Source of the DNA: Actinomycetota bacterium
GTDB taxonomy: Bacteria; Actinomycetota; Thermoleophilia; Gaiellales; Gaiellaceae
DNA length: 64,000 nt
Assembly: GCA_003132665.1 (NCBI GenBank)
Contig: PKYN01000002.1
Location: 115,457-179,456, forward strand
Direction of reading: 5' to 3'
Position 1 is the stretch's first letter, and each line of letters opens with the position of its first letter. This document shows, one piece after another, positions 8,949 through 18,980 of this stretch. The position numbers were made by a program, and so were the translations under genes. The notes beneath the pieces were generated by a model. The model worked only from the letters and a program-made list of their open reading frames with translations, had not been told where the DNA came from and did no database searches.

Positions 8949-9359
8949 ATGAAGCTCAGCCGTTCGGCCATGGCTTTCTCGATTGCGTTGCTCGTCGCTC
9001 TCACGCTCGTCATCGCGAACGCCGGTGCCGCCAAGATCACTCGTGTCGGCCGAGCTCAAAACGGTAAGAGCGTTATCTTGAGCCGCGGCGCTCAACTCCT
9101 CGTCTCGCTCAAGGGCAATGCCACGACGGGCTATGCCTGGAAGGTCCGATCCGTGAACAAGTCGGTACTCAAACCGCTCACGGTGAAGTACGTCCCGAAT
9201 CCGAATCCAAAGCACCTCGTCGGCAGCGGCGGTGTCTACAAGCTCCGCTTCGGGGCACGAGCGTTCGGCACCACGGTGCTCAAGCTCGTTTACGCGCGGG
9301 GAAAGAAGTCCGCCGGTTCGTACTGGCTGCGCGTCATCGTGAGCGGATCCGGCACCTAG
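8949..9359 (+). CDS. Secreted chagasin/I42-family-like cysteine protease inhibitor
   Basis: Signal peptide; 'LKGNATTGYAWKV' (NPTTGYxW-like) and 'VGSGGVYKLRFGARAFGTTVLKLVYAR'. Confidence 0.75.
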   Translation: MKLSRSAMAFSIALLVALTLVIANAGAAKITRVGRAQNGKSVILSRGAQLLVSLKGNATTGYAWKVRSVNKSVLKPLTVKYVPNPNPKHLVGSGGVYKLRFGARAFGTTVLKLVYARGKKSAGSYWLRVIVSGSGT

Positions 9360-9668
9360 GCGCCGGGGTCCAGACGCAATAGTGAGCGGAGCGAATCGCT
9401 CGGCCCGCTGCCGCGCCACCCGCCTGCGAGGTCTCATCAAAATTGCGAGCAATTACGAAGCGGGCGCGCCGATCCCGTGTCAGATTCCGCGTCAGCCCCA
9501 GAGGAGACCGAGGGCGGTGATCTCATCCGCGCAAACAGCTATCAACCCGCAGTTCGGCGGCGTAAAATCGCTGCGAGGTTCCGCAGAAAAAAACGCTGGT
9601 CCTAGGAGGAAACTGTGCATACCTTCACGCGCATTCCTACGGGTTTCAGGCGCTGAGCCCCGCTACTC

Positions 9669-10070
9669 GTGGTTTTCGTGCTGGCGCTGGCCGTCGCCGG
9701 CGCCGCCATCTCGGCGAGCATGAGCACCAGCTATCGCGGCACGGTGAAGAGCGGCGGGAAGCTCAGCTTCCGCACGACGGCCACCTCGCTGGTCGGCTTC
9801 AAGGCTTCGGTCAGCCCGCTCTGCGTCTCGGTTGCCTCGGGCTCGAGCGTCATCAAGGTCTATCCCGTCCTGTTGCAGTCTCCGACGAAACTGACAAAAG
9901 GGCACTTCAAGATCACCTTCCAGGGTTCCAGCAGCACGTTCATCACCGTTACTGGAAGCGTCAAAGCCAAGTCGGCTAGCGGCCGCATCAATGTCCGCTA
10001 TACGACAACGATCGGAACGGCCATATACGCCTGCTCCTCGAAGACGACCTGGACAGCAAAGAAGGCCTAG
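9669..10070 (+). CDS. Hypothetical secreted protein
   Basis: Hydrophobic N-terminus, Ser/Thr-rich beta-like body; start uncertain. Confidence 0.5.
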   Translation: MVFVLALAVAGAAISASMSTSYRGTVKSGGKLSFRTTATSLVGFKASVSPLCVSVASGSSVIKVYPVLLQSPTKLTKGHFKITFQGSSSTFITVTGSVKAKSASGRINVRYTTTIGTAIYACSSKTTWTAKKA

Positions 10071-10180
10071 CAACTCGAGTAGGACGAAGGCCCGCTGCAC
10101 GACCCGCGGCCCGGGCGTGAGTACCAGACGGGGCTCACTGCGAGTCGGCCCGCTCGCAGACCGCTACGCTCCCTCGCGAG

Positions 10181-11137
10181 ATGACCGGGACCTCCGAGCG
10201 CACCTTTCTGACCCGCCTGATGTGGCTGTCGATCGCTGCTGCTCTGGTGACGATCACGCTGAAGACGGTGGCCTGGAGGCTGACCGGGTCGGTGGGCCTG
10301 CTCTCTGACGCGGTCGAGTCGCTGGTCAACCTGCTGGCGGCGATCGTGGCACTGACCATGATCCGTTGGGCGACGCTTCCGCCCGATAAGGAGCACGCCT
10401 TCGGGCACGAGAAGGCCGAGTACTTCGCCGCCGGCGCCGAGGGGATGTTCATCCTCGGCGCCGCTGCCTCGATCGGTTTCGTGGCGGTGCAGCGGTTGCT
10501 TCATCCGGCTGGGCTGGAGTCGGTCGGGCCCGGGCTGGCGGTCTCGGTCGTAGCCTCGCTCGTCAACCTGGGCGTCGCCATGACGTTGATCCGGGCCGGG
10601 CGCCGGCATCGCTCGATCACCCTCGAGGCCGACGGGCGCCACCTGATGACCGACGTCGTCACCTCCGGTGGCGTCGTGATCGGAGTGATCGCGGTGGCGG
10701 TCAGCGGCTGGCACCCGCTCGATCCGATCGTCGCCATCGCGGTCGCGCTCAACATCGTCTTCACCGGCGTGCGCCTGATCCGCCGCTCGGGCGCGGGGCT
10801 GATGGATCGATCGCTGCCGCCCGAGGAGCTAGCCAGGGTCGAAACCGCGCTCGCGCCATACCGCGAAGACGGGATCGCCTTCAAGGAATTGCAGACGCGC
10901 CGAGCGGGCCGCCGCTCGTTTGTCTCGTTCAAGGTGCTCGTCCCCAGCGGCTGGACGGTCGCGCGCGGCCACGTGTTGCTCGAGCAGATCGAGCGAGACG
11001 TCGAGGCCGCCCTGCCGCACGCCTCGGTGACGACTCATCTCGAGCCCGCGCCCGAGGGCGGTAGGGGACCGAAGACGCCGTCCGAGCGCCCGGCCGGCAA
11101 ACACCGAAGGCGGCGCAATCGCCTGCTGGGACGCTAG
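10181..11137 (+). CDS. Cation diffusion facilitator (CDF) transporter
   Basis: '[23 protein letters not shown]', '[17 protein letters not shown]', '[19 protein letters not shown]'. Confidence 0.9.
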   Translation: MTGTSERTFLTRLMWLSIAAALVTITLKTVAWRLTGSVGLLSDAVESLVNLLAAIVALTMIRWATLPPDKEHAFGHEKAEYFAAGAEGMFILGAAASIGFVAVQRLLHPAGLESVGPGLAVSVVASLVNLGVAMTLIRAGRRHRSITLEADGRHLMTDVVTSGGVVIGVIAVAVSGWHPLDPIVAIAVALNIVFTGVRLIRRSGAGLMDRSLPPEELARVETALAPYREDGIAFKELQTRRAGRRSFVSFKVLVPSGWTVARGHVLLEQIERDVEAALPHASVTTHLEPAPEGGRGPKTPSERPAGKHRRRRNRLLGR

Positions 11138-11213
11138 AAGCCGGTTCTGAATTTACGTAACGCTTGCACTCCTCACAGCCGACTCTTCGCTCGCCGGGTT
11201 ATGATGCCGCCCA

Positions 11214-13790
11214 ATGCGTGCCCATCGTCCGATCACCTGTTCGGTGCTCGGCGGACTGCTTGCTCTGACGTTGGTCGTCGGCGTTTCGGCCGCGGCGGCT
11301 GCCAGCGCCACCTCGCAGGCTGCCCGGAGCGTCAGGATCAGCGCCAGTCTGACCGAGCCGTCCTTCGCGCCCGGCGAGGTCAACTCGGCTCGGCTCCTCT
11401 ATCGCTTTTCCAGTAGGAGCACGAGCTTCAGTTACCGCGTTTCGCGCAAGACGAGATCGGGCTGGCAAACGGTAAGAAGCGTCAGGCTCCGGGGTAGCTT
11501 CTCGGGCAGCCGCAACATAAAGGTCGGTAGTTTCTTCCCCAGGCGAAAAGCCACGCTCGGCCATTATCGCATCCAGCTCAGCGCCGGCGGAGCGAGCACC
11601 ACGCTGCAGTTCGATGTCGTCAAGGCCCTCAACACGACGACCGTTCCGGTCGCCGCCGCGGACAAGCAGAGCTGTGCGCTCCTCTCGGACAGTAAGGTCG
11701 AGTGCTGGGGCGACAACTCCAAGGGTCAGCTCGGCAACCGCACGACCAACGCCAGCCCCACTCCCGTCCTGGCGAACGGGATCAAACAAGCCAAGGCCGT
11801 CTCGAGCGAAGGATTCAACACCTGCACCCTCGTTCCGGCCGGTGTGGTCAAGTGTTGGGGCGACAACGCCAACGGCAAGCTCGGCAGCGGCCTGATGTCT
11901 CCAAGCCTCAGCTCCGTTCCGGTCACGGTCAGCGGGATCGTGTTCGCGGTAGCCGTCAGCACCGGCTTCGACCATTCCTGCGCTCTGCTGAGCGGTGGGA
12001 CGGTCAGGTGCTGGGGCCGCAACAACTCCGGTGACGTCGGAGGCAGCAAAGGCTCCAACCCGGTCCCGATCAATGTCAATGGAATAAGGGCGATTGCGAT
12101 CAGCGCCGGCTACCGGCACAGCTGCGCCGTGCTCGCGGGCGGCAAGGTCGCCTGCTGGGGCAACAACCACTTCGGCCAGCTCGGTAACGGCAAGACGTCC
12201 AACAGCAGAAAGCCCGTGACGGTGAGCGGTATAAAAACGGCCGTCTCGGTCAGCGCCGGCAACGACCTCAGCTGCGCCGTTCTCTCCAACCATACGATCA
12301 AGTGCTGGGGCCGCGGCGACGGTGGAGCGCTGGGCGACGGGTTGGCGACTCACGGCCACGCGGACGCGAGCGGAATCGATTTCAAGTCCACGCCCGCTAC
12401 GGTCAAGGGCCTCTCGACCGCCACCTCCGTCAGCGCCGGCAGCGGCTTCGCCTGTGCTCGGCTCTCCAGCAAGCAGATCAGCTGCTGGGGCAAGAACGCC
12501 GACGGTCAGCTCGGCAACGGCTCCACCACCGACAGCTCGACTCCCGTCGCGGTGAGCGGAATATCCGCGGCGGTCGCGATCGACACCAGCGCCGGCGCAG
12601 CCGACGAGGCACACTCTTGCGCGCTCGTTTCAGGCAGAAAGATCAAGTGCTGGGGCAATAACGACGCGGGACAGCTGGGAAGCGGTGGCCAGAACTTCAG
12701 CTCGGCGCCCGTCGCCGCGGTGCTCACAAACGCCAGCGCGATCGCCGCGGGCGCCGCGCACAGCTGCGCTTTGCTCTCCAACGGCACGGTCGACTGCTGG
12801 GGCAGCAATTCCGCAGGCCAGCTCGGCAACGGCACGACTACCTCGAGTTCTACGCCCGTTCCGGTGGGCACCCTCACCGGCGCCGGTGTGATCGCCGCCG
12901 GCTCGGCGTACAGCTGTGCCGTCGTCTCCACGGGCGCGACCTCCTGCTGGGGTGACAACGCCGCCGGCCAGCTCGGCAACGGTTCCACCACGAGCAGCTC
13001 GACTCCGGTCGCGGTCACGGGCCTCACGACGACCGCCAAGACGGTTGCCGCGGGCTCCTCGCACGGCTGTGCGCTGCTCACCGACGGAACGGTTCAGTGC
13101 TGGGGCAGCAACTCCGCCGGCCAGCTCGGCAACGGTTCCACCACGAACAGCTCGACTCCGGTCGCGGTCGGTGGACTAACTTCGACAGTCAAGGGCATCG
13201 CCGCCGGCTTCGCGCACAGTTGCGCGCTGCTCACCGACGGGACGGTTCAGTGCTGGGGCAGCAACTCCGCCGGCCAGCTCGGGAACGGTTCCACCACGAA
13301 CAGCTCGGCCCCGGTCGCGGTCACAGGCCTGGGAATGGCCGCGAAGGCCATCGCCGCCGGTTTCGACCACAGCTGCGCTCTGCTCGCCGACGGGACGATC
13401 AAATGCTGGGGCGGCAACTCTGCCGGCCAGCTCGGCAACGGTTCCACCACGAGCAGCTCGACTTCGGTCGCGGTAAGCACCATCACGGGCGCCCTCTCTG
13501 TCAGCGCCGGCTCGTCGAACAGCTGCGCCGTCCTCTCCACGGGCGCTGTCGACTGCTGGGGCGACGCCAGCAAGGGCAAGCTGGGCAACGGTTCGACCAC
13601 CAACAGCTCCAGCCCGGTCGCGGTGACCGGCATCACGGGAGCGCTCGAGGTCAGCGCCGGAGCCTCGCACAGCTGTGCTCTGCTCACCAGCGGCGCGGTC
13701 AGGTGCTGGGGCGACAACGCCGCCGGCGAGCTTGGCGTCGGCGCGCTCGACTACAGCTCGACTCCCGTCGAAGTCATCGGCATCCCCTAG
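11214..13790 (+). CDS. Secreted RCC1-repeat beta-propeller protein, 14 CWG repeats
   Basis: Signal peptide; N-terminal beta domain; 14 copies of 'SCALLxxGxVxCWGxNxxGQLGNG'. Confidence 0.9.
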   Translation: MRAHRPITCSVLGGLLALTLVVGVSAAAAASATSQAARSVRISASLTEPSFAPGEVNSARLLYRFSSRSTSFSYRVSRKTRSGWQTVRSVRLRGSFSGSRNIKVGSFFPRRKATLGHYRIQLSAGGASTTLQFDVVKALNTTTVPVAAADKQSCALLSDSKVECWGDNSKGQLGNRTTNASPTPVLANGIKQAKAVSSEGFNTCTLVPAGVVKCWGDNANGKLGSGLMSPSLSSVPVTVSGIVFAVAVSTGFDHSCALLSGGTVRCWGRNNSGDVGGSKGSNPVPINVNGIRAIAISAGYRHSCAVLAGGKVACWGNNHFGQLGNGKTSNSRKPVTVSGIKTAVSVSAGNDLSCAVLSNHTIKCWGRGDGGALGDGLATHGHADASGIDFKSTPATVKGLSTATSVSAGSGFACARLSSKQISCWGKNADGQLGNGSTTDSSTPVAVSGISAAVAIDTSAGAADEAHSCALVSGRKIKCWGNNDAGQLGSGGQNFSSAPVAAVLTNASAIAAGAAHSCALLSNGTVDCWGSNSAGQLGNGTTTSSSTPVPVGTLTGAGVIAAGSAYSCAVVSTGATSCWGDNAAGQLGNGSTTSSSTPVAVTGLTTTAKTVAAGSSHGCALLTDGTVQCWGSNSAGQLGNGSTTNSSTPVAVGGLTSTVKGIAAGFAHSCALLTDGTVQCWGSNSAGQLGNGSTTNSSAPVAVTGLGMAAKAIAAGFDHSCALLADGTIKCWGGNSAGQLGNGSTTSSSTSVAVSTITGALSVSAGSSNSCAVLSTGAVDCWGDASKGKLGNGSTTNSSSPVAVTGITGALEVSAGASHSCALLTSGAVRCWGDNAAGELGVGALDYSSTPVEVIGIP
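11690..13790 (+). repeat. RCC1 coding repeats of about 150 bp; the 12.93-13.47 kb units are very similar at DNA level
   Basis: tgctggggc recurs about every 150 bp; 'CTCCGCCGGCCAGCTCGG(C/G)AACGGTTCCACCACGA' repeated. Confidence 0.85.
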
Positions 13791-13795
13791 CGGCC

Positions 13796-16006
13796 TCAAC
13801 CGGCGTCTGTCGAAAGCGCGGCCCGCGGGTGGCGCGAGACCTCGACCCGCGGTAGCCAACCAAGCCAGCCCGGCAGGTACCAGCACCTGTCGCCGAGCAG
13901 GCTGAGCACGCTCGGGAGCACCACCGAGCGAACGACCGTGGCGTCGAGGAGCAGCGCGACTGCCACGCCGAAGCCCATCTGCTGGAAGGCCACCATCTCG
14001 CCGCTGGCGAAGCCTGAGAACACGGCGATGATGATCAGCGCGGCGCCGGTGATGATTCGGGCCGTCGAGGCCACTCCACCGCTAACGGCGTCGCGCGTCG
14101 AGCCGGTCTGGTCGAAGCGCTCCCTGATCCGGCTCATCAAGAAGACCTGGTAATCCATCGAGAGCCCGAACAGCACCGAGAAGAGGAACAGGGGCACCCA
14201 GGCGTCGATCACGGGTACGTGCTGGAAGCCGAGCAGGTGGGCGCCGTAGCCATGCAAAAAGACGAGCGTGAGCACGCCGTAGGCTGCCCCGACCGAGAGC
14301 AGGTCGAGCAGGATCGAGACCAGCGCGACGACGATCGAACGGAACGCAATGGTGAGCAGGATGAAGCTGAGCCCGAGCACCAGCGCGAGCACGATCGGAG
14401 TCGGGTTGGTGACCGCGTTGAAGTAGTCGGAATACAGCGCCGTTCGGCCTCCTACCAGCACGTTTGCTCCGCTGCCCGCGAACAACTCGGGGATGATGCT
14501 GCTGCGCAGGTCGCGTAACGCCCTGATCGCTCCGTCACTGCTCGCAACGCCGCGCACCGGCACCTCGAGCAGCGACACGTCGCTGCGCACCGGTGAGGTC
14601 GTGATCGCGCCGGGCGCGAAGCGAGGATCGGCAGCGAGTCGCTTTTGCAGCTTGACAAGGTCGGCCCGAGCCGCGGCGTTCCCGCCCGACACGACGATCT
14701 GCGCCGGGTAGGGGCTCTGCGCCGGGAATTCGCGTTGAAGCGCAACGAAGCCCTGCTTGGAAGGCAGGCGGTTGGGGAGTGTGTTGACGCCGTTCTCGCC
14801 CACGTGAAGCCCGAGCGTCGGCGTCGCGATCGCCAGCATGGCACCGGCGGCCACGATCAGGCTGAGCACCGGGCGGCGCAAGACCGCCTCGACGATTCTC
14901 TGCCAGAAGCGCCCCTCCGCGGTGTCGGTGCGGCCGATATTGCGCCCGATGATCGGAACGCGCAGCGCATTCACGCGATCGCCGAACAGGCCGAGCACGG
15001 CCGGCAGCAGAGTCAGCGCCGCGGCGACCGAGACGATGCCGACGATGATCGCGCCGGCGGCGAGGCTGCGCAGCACCGTGGTCTGTAACAGGAACATGCC
15101 GGACAGCGCGATCACGAAGGTTCCGCCGCTGAAGGTGACCGCCCTGCTCGCCGTCGCGCCCGCGGCCCGGATCGCCGCCTCTTTGATCGTGCCGGCGGCA
15201 CGCTCCTCGCGGTAGCGGGAGAGGACGAACAGCGAGTAGTCGATCCCGAGCGCCAGGCCCATGCCGAAGACCATGTTCACGATGAAAACGGAGAAGCCGA
15301 ACTGGAGCGAGAGCGCCGAGACGACTCCCATCCCTACGGCAACCGAGACCAGCGCCATCAGCAGCGGCACCAACCCGGCCACGACCGCCCCGAAAACGAG
15401 TAGCAGCACGACCAGCGCGGCCGGCAGCCCTAGCGCAAGCTCACCTTGCTCGAGATCGTGCTGAGAGAGCCCCGCGACATCGTTTGCCACCGTGTGGTCG
15501 CCGGTGATCGCCACCGCGAAGCCGGCCTGCCCGTTCGCCTTCTTCACGAGCGAGACCACCGGCTCGATCGCCTTGTCGGTGTTGACCAGGATCTGGATGG
15601 CCGCCGCGTGCCCGTCGCGCGAGACGAGCGTGCTCCCGTCTTTGAGATAGCTGCGCAGGTTGAGCACCTTCCCCGTTGCCTCGCTCTGGCGCGACAGCTT
15701 CGCGACGAAGGCGCGGAACTGGGGGGTATCGACGCCGTAGCGGGGGGATTGGACGACGATGATGTCGCTGTACTGGCGCTTGAGGTCGGCCGGTGTCGGC
15801 GGGAACGCGTTCGCGATCAGGTCGGCCGCTCTGGTCGATTCCGGCTTCCCCGAAACGAAGCCCTGGGAGGTCAGCCCACGCAGCGAGGTCGCGGTCAGCG
15901 CGAGCGCGGCGACGACCGCGATTCCCCACAGCCCCAGCGTCCGCCACGGATGCTCGGAGCACGTGCGCGCCAATCTCTCCGTCAAGCCTTGCTTCGATCT
16001 GATCAC
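13796..16006 (-). CDS. MMPL/RND-family transporter
   Basis: Two sets of TM helices, 'GMGLALGIDYSLFVLSRYREERAAG' and 'FGLSMDYQVFLMSRIRERF'; GTG 16006 follows GGGAGG; the ORF extends to 16084. Confidence 0.88.
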   Translation of the reverse strand: MIRSKQGLTERLARTCSEHPWRTLGLWGIAVVAALALTATSLRGLTSQGFVSGKPESTRAADLIANAFPPTPADLKRQYSDIIVVQSPRYGVDTPQFRAFVAKLSRQSEATGKVLNLRSYLKDGSTLVSRDGHAAAIQILVNTDKAIEPVVSLVKKANGQAGFAVAITGDHTVANDVAGLSQHDLEQGELALGLPAALVVLLLVFGAVVAGLVPLLMALVSVAVGMGVVSALSLQFGFSVFIVNMVFGMGLALGIDYSLFVLSRYREERAAGTIKEAAIRAAGATASRAVTFSGGTFVIALSGMFLLQTTVLRSLAAGAIIVGIVSVAAALTLLPAVLGLFGDRVNALRVPIIGRNIGRTDTAEGRFWQRIVEAVLRRPVLSLIVAAGAMLAIATPTLGLHVGENGVNTLPNRLPSKQGFVALQREFPAQSPYPAQIVVSGGNAAARADLVKLQKRLAADPRFAPGAITTSPVRSDVSLLEVPVRGVASSDGAIRALRDLRSSIIPELFAGSGANVLVGGRTALYSDYFNAVTNPTPIVLALVLGLSFILLTIAFRSIVVALVSILLDLLSVGAAYGVLTLVFLHGYGAHLLGFQHVPVIDAWVPLFLFSVLFGLSMDYQVFLMSRIRERFDQTGSTRDAVSGGVASTARIITGAALIIIAVFSGFASGEMVAFQQMGFGVAVALLLDATVVRSVVLPSVLSLLGDRCWYLPGWLGWLPRVEVSRHPRAALSTDAG

Positions 16007-16044
16007 GGCGCCGTACCTCCCGAGTCTGAGATGTGTGTTCTGTA

Positions 16045-16066
16045 TACGCCGTAGGTGTACGGCGTA
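16045..16066. promoter_or_regulatory. Candidate TetR operator in the divergent MMPL/tetR intergenic region
   Basis: Perfect inverted repeat TACGCCGTA-GGTG-TACGGCGTA, flanked by TGTATAC (16041-16047) and GTATACA (16077-16083). Confidence 0.65.
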
Positions 16067-16107
16067 GATCGACACCGTATACACGAGCGACTAGACTGTC
16101 AAACACC

Positions 16108-16809
16108 GTGGCAACCGAACTGCACAATGAGCGAAAGACGCTGTCGCGACGCGCCGTGATCGACGCAGCGCTGGCTCTCGGCGACAAAGAAGGCGTGGAG
16201 GCTGTCAGCCTGCGCCGGCTCGCGCGCGAGCTTGGTGTGACCCCGATGGCGCTTTACCGCTACGTGGACAGCAAAGAGGGCTTACTGGGCGCGATCGCCG
16301 ATCGCGCCTTCGAGGAGTTCGAGCTACCGGCGGAGGGCGAGGGCGACTGGCGCGAGGAGATCAAGGCCCTGGGTCGCTCGTTCCGGCGCCTGCTCCTCAC
16401 CCACCCGACGGTCGCGTCGCTCTTCTCGTCCAAGCCCGCCGAGATCTCCCAAAACGGAGCCCGCGTTGTCGAGGTCGTGCTCGGCGTTCTCAAGCGCGCC
16501 GGCTTCCGACCGCAGGAAGCCGCCCTGATCGAGAGCGAGTGCGAGCGTTTCATCCTCGGGCTGGTGGTGCTGGAGGTAGGCGGCGGACCGCAGCTTTGCC
16601 CCTTCAAGCCGGGAACTCCTCATTCTCACGAGGCCGCGGCCAAACTCGCGCTTCTCCCCGCCGATCAATTCCCTAATCTGCTCGAGTCGCTCCCCTACTT
16701 CAACGAGTGCCATGACGCCGACTGGGCCTTCGAGTTCGCCCTCGACCTGATCGTCGGCGGCATCGAGCACCAACTCGAAAGCGTTCAATCCCAGCCCGAG
16801 CCGGGCTAG
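16108..16809 (+). CDS. TetR/AcrR family transcriptional regulator
   Basis: 'SRRAVIDAALALGDKEGVEAVSLRRLARELGVTPMALYRYVDSKEGLLGAIADRAF' HTH; GTG 16108 likely start (ORF opens at 16033). Confidence 0.9.
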   Translation: MATELHNERKTLSRRAVIDAALALGDKEGVEAVSLRRLARELGVTPMALYRYVDSKEGLLGAIADRAFEEFELPAEGEGDWREEIKALGRSFRRLLLTHPTVASLFSSKPAEISQNGARVVEVVLGVLKRAGFRPQEAALIESECERFILGLVVLEVGGGPQLCPFKPGTPHSHEAAAKLALLPADQFPNLLESLPYFNECHDADWAFEFALDLIVGGIEHQLESVQSQPEPG

Positions 16810-16838
16810 TAACGACCGAGCCGCTCAGTTTGGAGTTG

Positions 16839-18365
16839 TCAGCGACCCTCCCTCTCCAGACCGAGCTTTCCTTGCTCGACGGCGACGCTGAAGCGTCGTC
16901 CGGTCGTGCTCCGCTCGTAGAAGATCGCCCCGCCGGGGATGTGGACGTAGCCGATCCGCCTAGGCGCTAGCGAACTCGTACTTGATGCGAGGCGCTGTAT
17001 TTCGGTACCGAAGTAGCGTGAGATCGCGGAGTCGAGCGCGCGACCCGACAGCCTGCTGATCCTGCGCGTGTGCAACAAATGCACAAATAGCTCGAGATCG
17101 CCTGCCGCTGCCCGATTCATGAAATACCTCTTTCCGCGAGCGGTGAGAGGGATCTCCACCCCCCTATGCGCCGCAAGAGGATCGTGCCAGCGCCGCCCGT
17201 AATAGCCGCTGATCTCACAACCGGCGATCGGCATCGGAATGCCTCTGAGCACCATCGTCTGGCGCGACATCTGCGGCTGTAGCGACATCGAGAGCCCGGT
17301 CGGATCGCTTTCGTGATAGGGGCCGAAAAAAGCGAGACAGTCCCAGGCGGCACCCTGCTCGATCAGCGCCCGCACTCGTGCCGCGGCATGAGATGTGTCG
17401 ATCACGACGACGCCATTCTTGCCCGCCACAATGCTGACGCCCTCGGCCCTGCCACGCTGAAACGGCGGCTTCGGCACCGACGGAAGCCGCCAGGGAAGCT
17501 TGAGCGGCACCGGGGCCTGGCCCGGAGGCGCTTTGGTCGGCCGCTGAACTTCATGAAGTACGACCACGCGAGCGATCAGCTTTCCGTGCGAGTCGCGTGC
17601 GCTAACGGCCAATGGACGCGTACCGACCCGACGGTGGCCGGACGGCCTGCCCCAGAAGAAAAAGCCGGCGTTGATCGGCTCCGAAACGTAGACGAACGGA
17701 ACCTGCACGAAACTGTGATCCTCGTACTCGATACGGAGCGAAGCCGCGTTCTCGGCGAAGACGGTACCGCTGAGCTCGCCGTGGAACTGCGCGCGCGTAC
17801 CGGGGACGCGCTGCATACCACTCATCACCCCTAGGAGGTACGAGTTCACGTTACCGGCGGGCTCGCCGGGATAGCTACTCGGCGTGTGTCGCGCCGAGGC
17901 GCAGCTTCCGCCCATGCCAACGATTGTCCAGCAAAAGCCGCCTTTGCGGGTTGGCGCCACGTAGAGCACGTAATGCCTTCCGAAGGCCTTGAAGACAACG
18001 ACCTTCCGTGACTCCGAGGCGATGACCTGCGGATCCCAGCTCTTCGGTTGACCCAGGGACATATCGGCGAACTCCCGCTTGATCACAAACGGAGCGGTTT
18101 TGCCGTTGAAGGCGACATCTTTGCGCCCGATCCAATCGCGCAGCAGCCCAAACGCAGGCGTCGCGAACAAGATCACAAGGAGAAAGGCCAGTACAGCAGC
18201 CAGCACGAGCGCTCGTCTGTTCGCGAAGCGACGGGGACGTCGCCATTGCAGCGGAGGCGCAGCCACGACCCCCGAGCGGTAAAGAACATCGTCCCAGTCG
18301 CCGTGGGCTCCTGCGCAGTTGTCGACCAGTTGGTCGAGCCTCTCGAATAGAAGGGTGTCGCTCAT
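16839..18365 (-). CDS. Hypothetical single-pass membrane protein, possible anti-sigma-like partner of the adjacent ECF sigma factor
   Basis: One TM segment near the N-terminus; 4-bp overlap with sigma factor gene. Confidence 0.6.
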   Translation of the reverse strand: MSDTLLFERLDQLVDNCAGAHGDWDDVLYRSGVVAAPPLQWRRPRRFANRRALVLAAVLAFLLVILFATPAFGLLRDWIGRKDVAFNGKTAPFVIKREFADMSLGQPKSWDPQVIASESRKVVVFKAFGRHYVLYVAPTRKGGFCWTIVGMGGSCASARHTPSSYPGEPAGNVNSYLLGVMSGMQRVPGTRAQFHGELSGTVFAENAASLRIEYEDHSFVQVPFVYVSEPINAGFFFWGRPSGHRRVGTRPLAVSARDSHGKLIARVVVLHEVQRPTKAPPGQAPVPLKLPWRLPSVPKPPFQRGRAEGVSIVAGKNGVVVIDTSHAAARVRALIEQGAAWDCLAFFGPYHESDPTGLSMSLQPQMSRQTMVLRGIPMPIAGCEISGYYGRRWHDPLAAHRGVEIPLTARGKRYFMNRAAAGDLELFVHLLHTRRISRLSGRALDSAISRYFGTEIQRLASSTSSLAPRRIGYVHIPGGAIFYERSTTGRRFSVAVEQGKLGLEREGR

Positions 18366-18889
18366 GCTCGCGCTCCTTCCAGGGTTTCGCGAAGTGACCG
18401 GTGAGCGGCGTGCAAGCTCGCCGAGACCGTGCCCCGCGCGATCCCCAGCACCTCACCGATCTGCTCGTAATCGAGGTCGGCGTAGTGGCGCAGGAAGAGC
18501 GCCTGACGCTGCCGCTCCGGTAAAGCCGCGGCGGCGGCGCGCAGCTCGGGCCAGGGCTCCGCGTGGCCGTTACTCGAGGCAAGATCCTGCGACCTCTCGA
18601 GCTCGGCCCGGCGGCGGCCTCTCTTCTGCTGCGTGCGGCCCGTGTTGATCACCATGCGCCAGATCCACGACTCGAGCGACCCTTCGCCACGGAACTCGTC
18701 CCGGTGCCGTATCGCCCGCGCAAAGGCCTCCTGCACGACGTCCGCCGCCGCCTCGCGCGACCCGACCGTCGCAAGGGCAAGCCGCAGGAAGCGCGGGTAG
18801 CGGTCGCGGTAGAGCTGTTCGAGCGATTCGATCGTCATTGCGCCGACCCTACCGGCCTCGGGATCTCGATTCATCGCAGGTATAGACAC
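18362..18889 (-). CDS. ECF-type RNA polymerase sigma-70 factor
   Basis: 'EQLYRDRYPRFLRLALATVGSREAAADVVQEAFARAI' (sigma2) and 'LPERQRQALFLRHYADLDYEQIGEVLGIARGTVSASLHAAHRSLR' (sigma4). Confidence 0.9.
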   Translation of the reverse strand: MSIPAMNRDPEAGRVGAMTIESLEQLYRDRYPRFLRLALATVGSREAAADVVQEAFARAIRHRDEFRGEGSLESWIWRMVINTGRTQQKRGRRRAELERSQDLASSNGHAEPWPELRAAAAALPERQRQALFLRHYADLDYEQIGEVLGIARGTVSASLHAAHRSLRETLEGARA

Positions 18890-18980
18890 GCGGGCGCCGC
18901 CACGTGTTTAGCTCGGACCGAACCTGCGTCCGGCTCGATTTCGCTCGCGCGAAAAACCGAGCCCGCCTATCATCACTTGG

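Noticed and set aside
11199-12614. 471-aa minus-strand ORF antisense to the RCC1 gene (and similar long ORFs at 13176..13886, 12630..13064)
   Set aside because: Shadow ORFs of a high-GC repeated coding sequence; low-complexity translation, no family motifs
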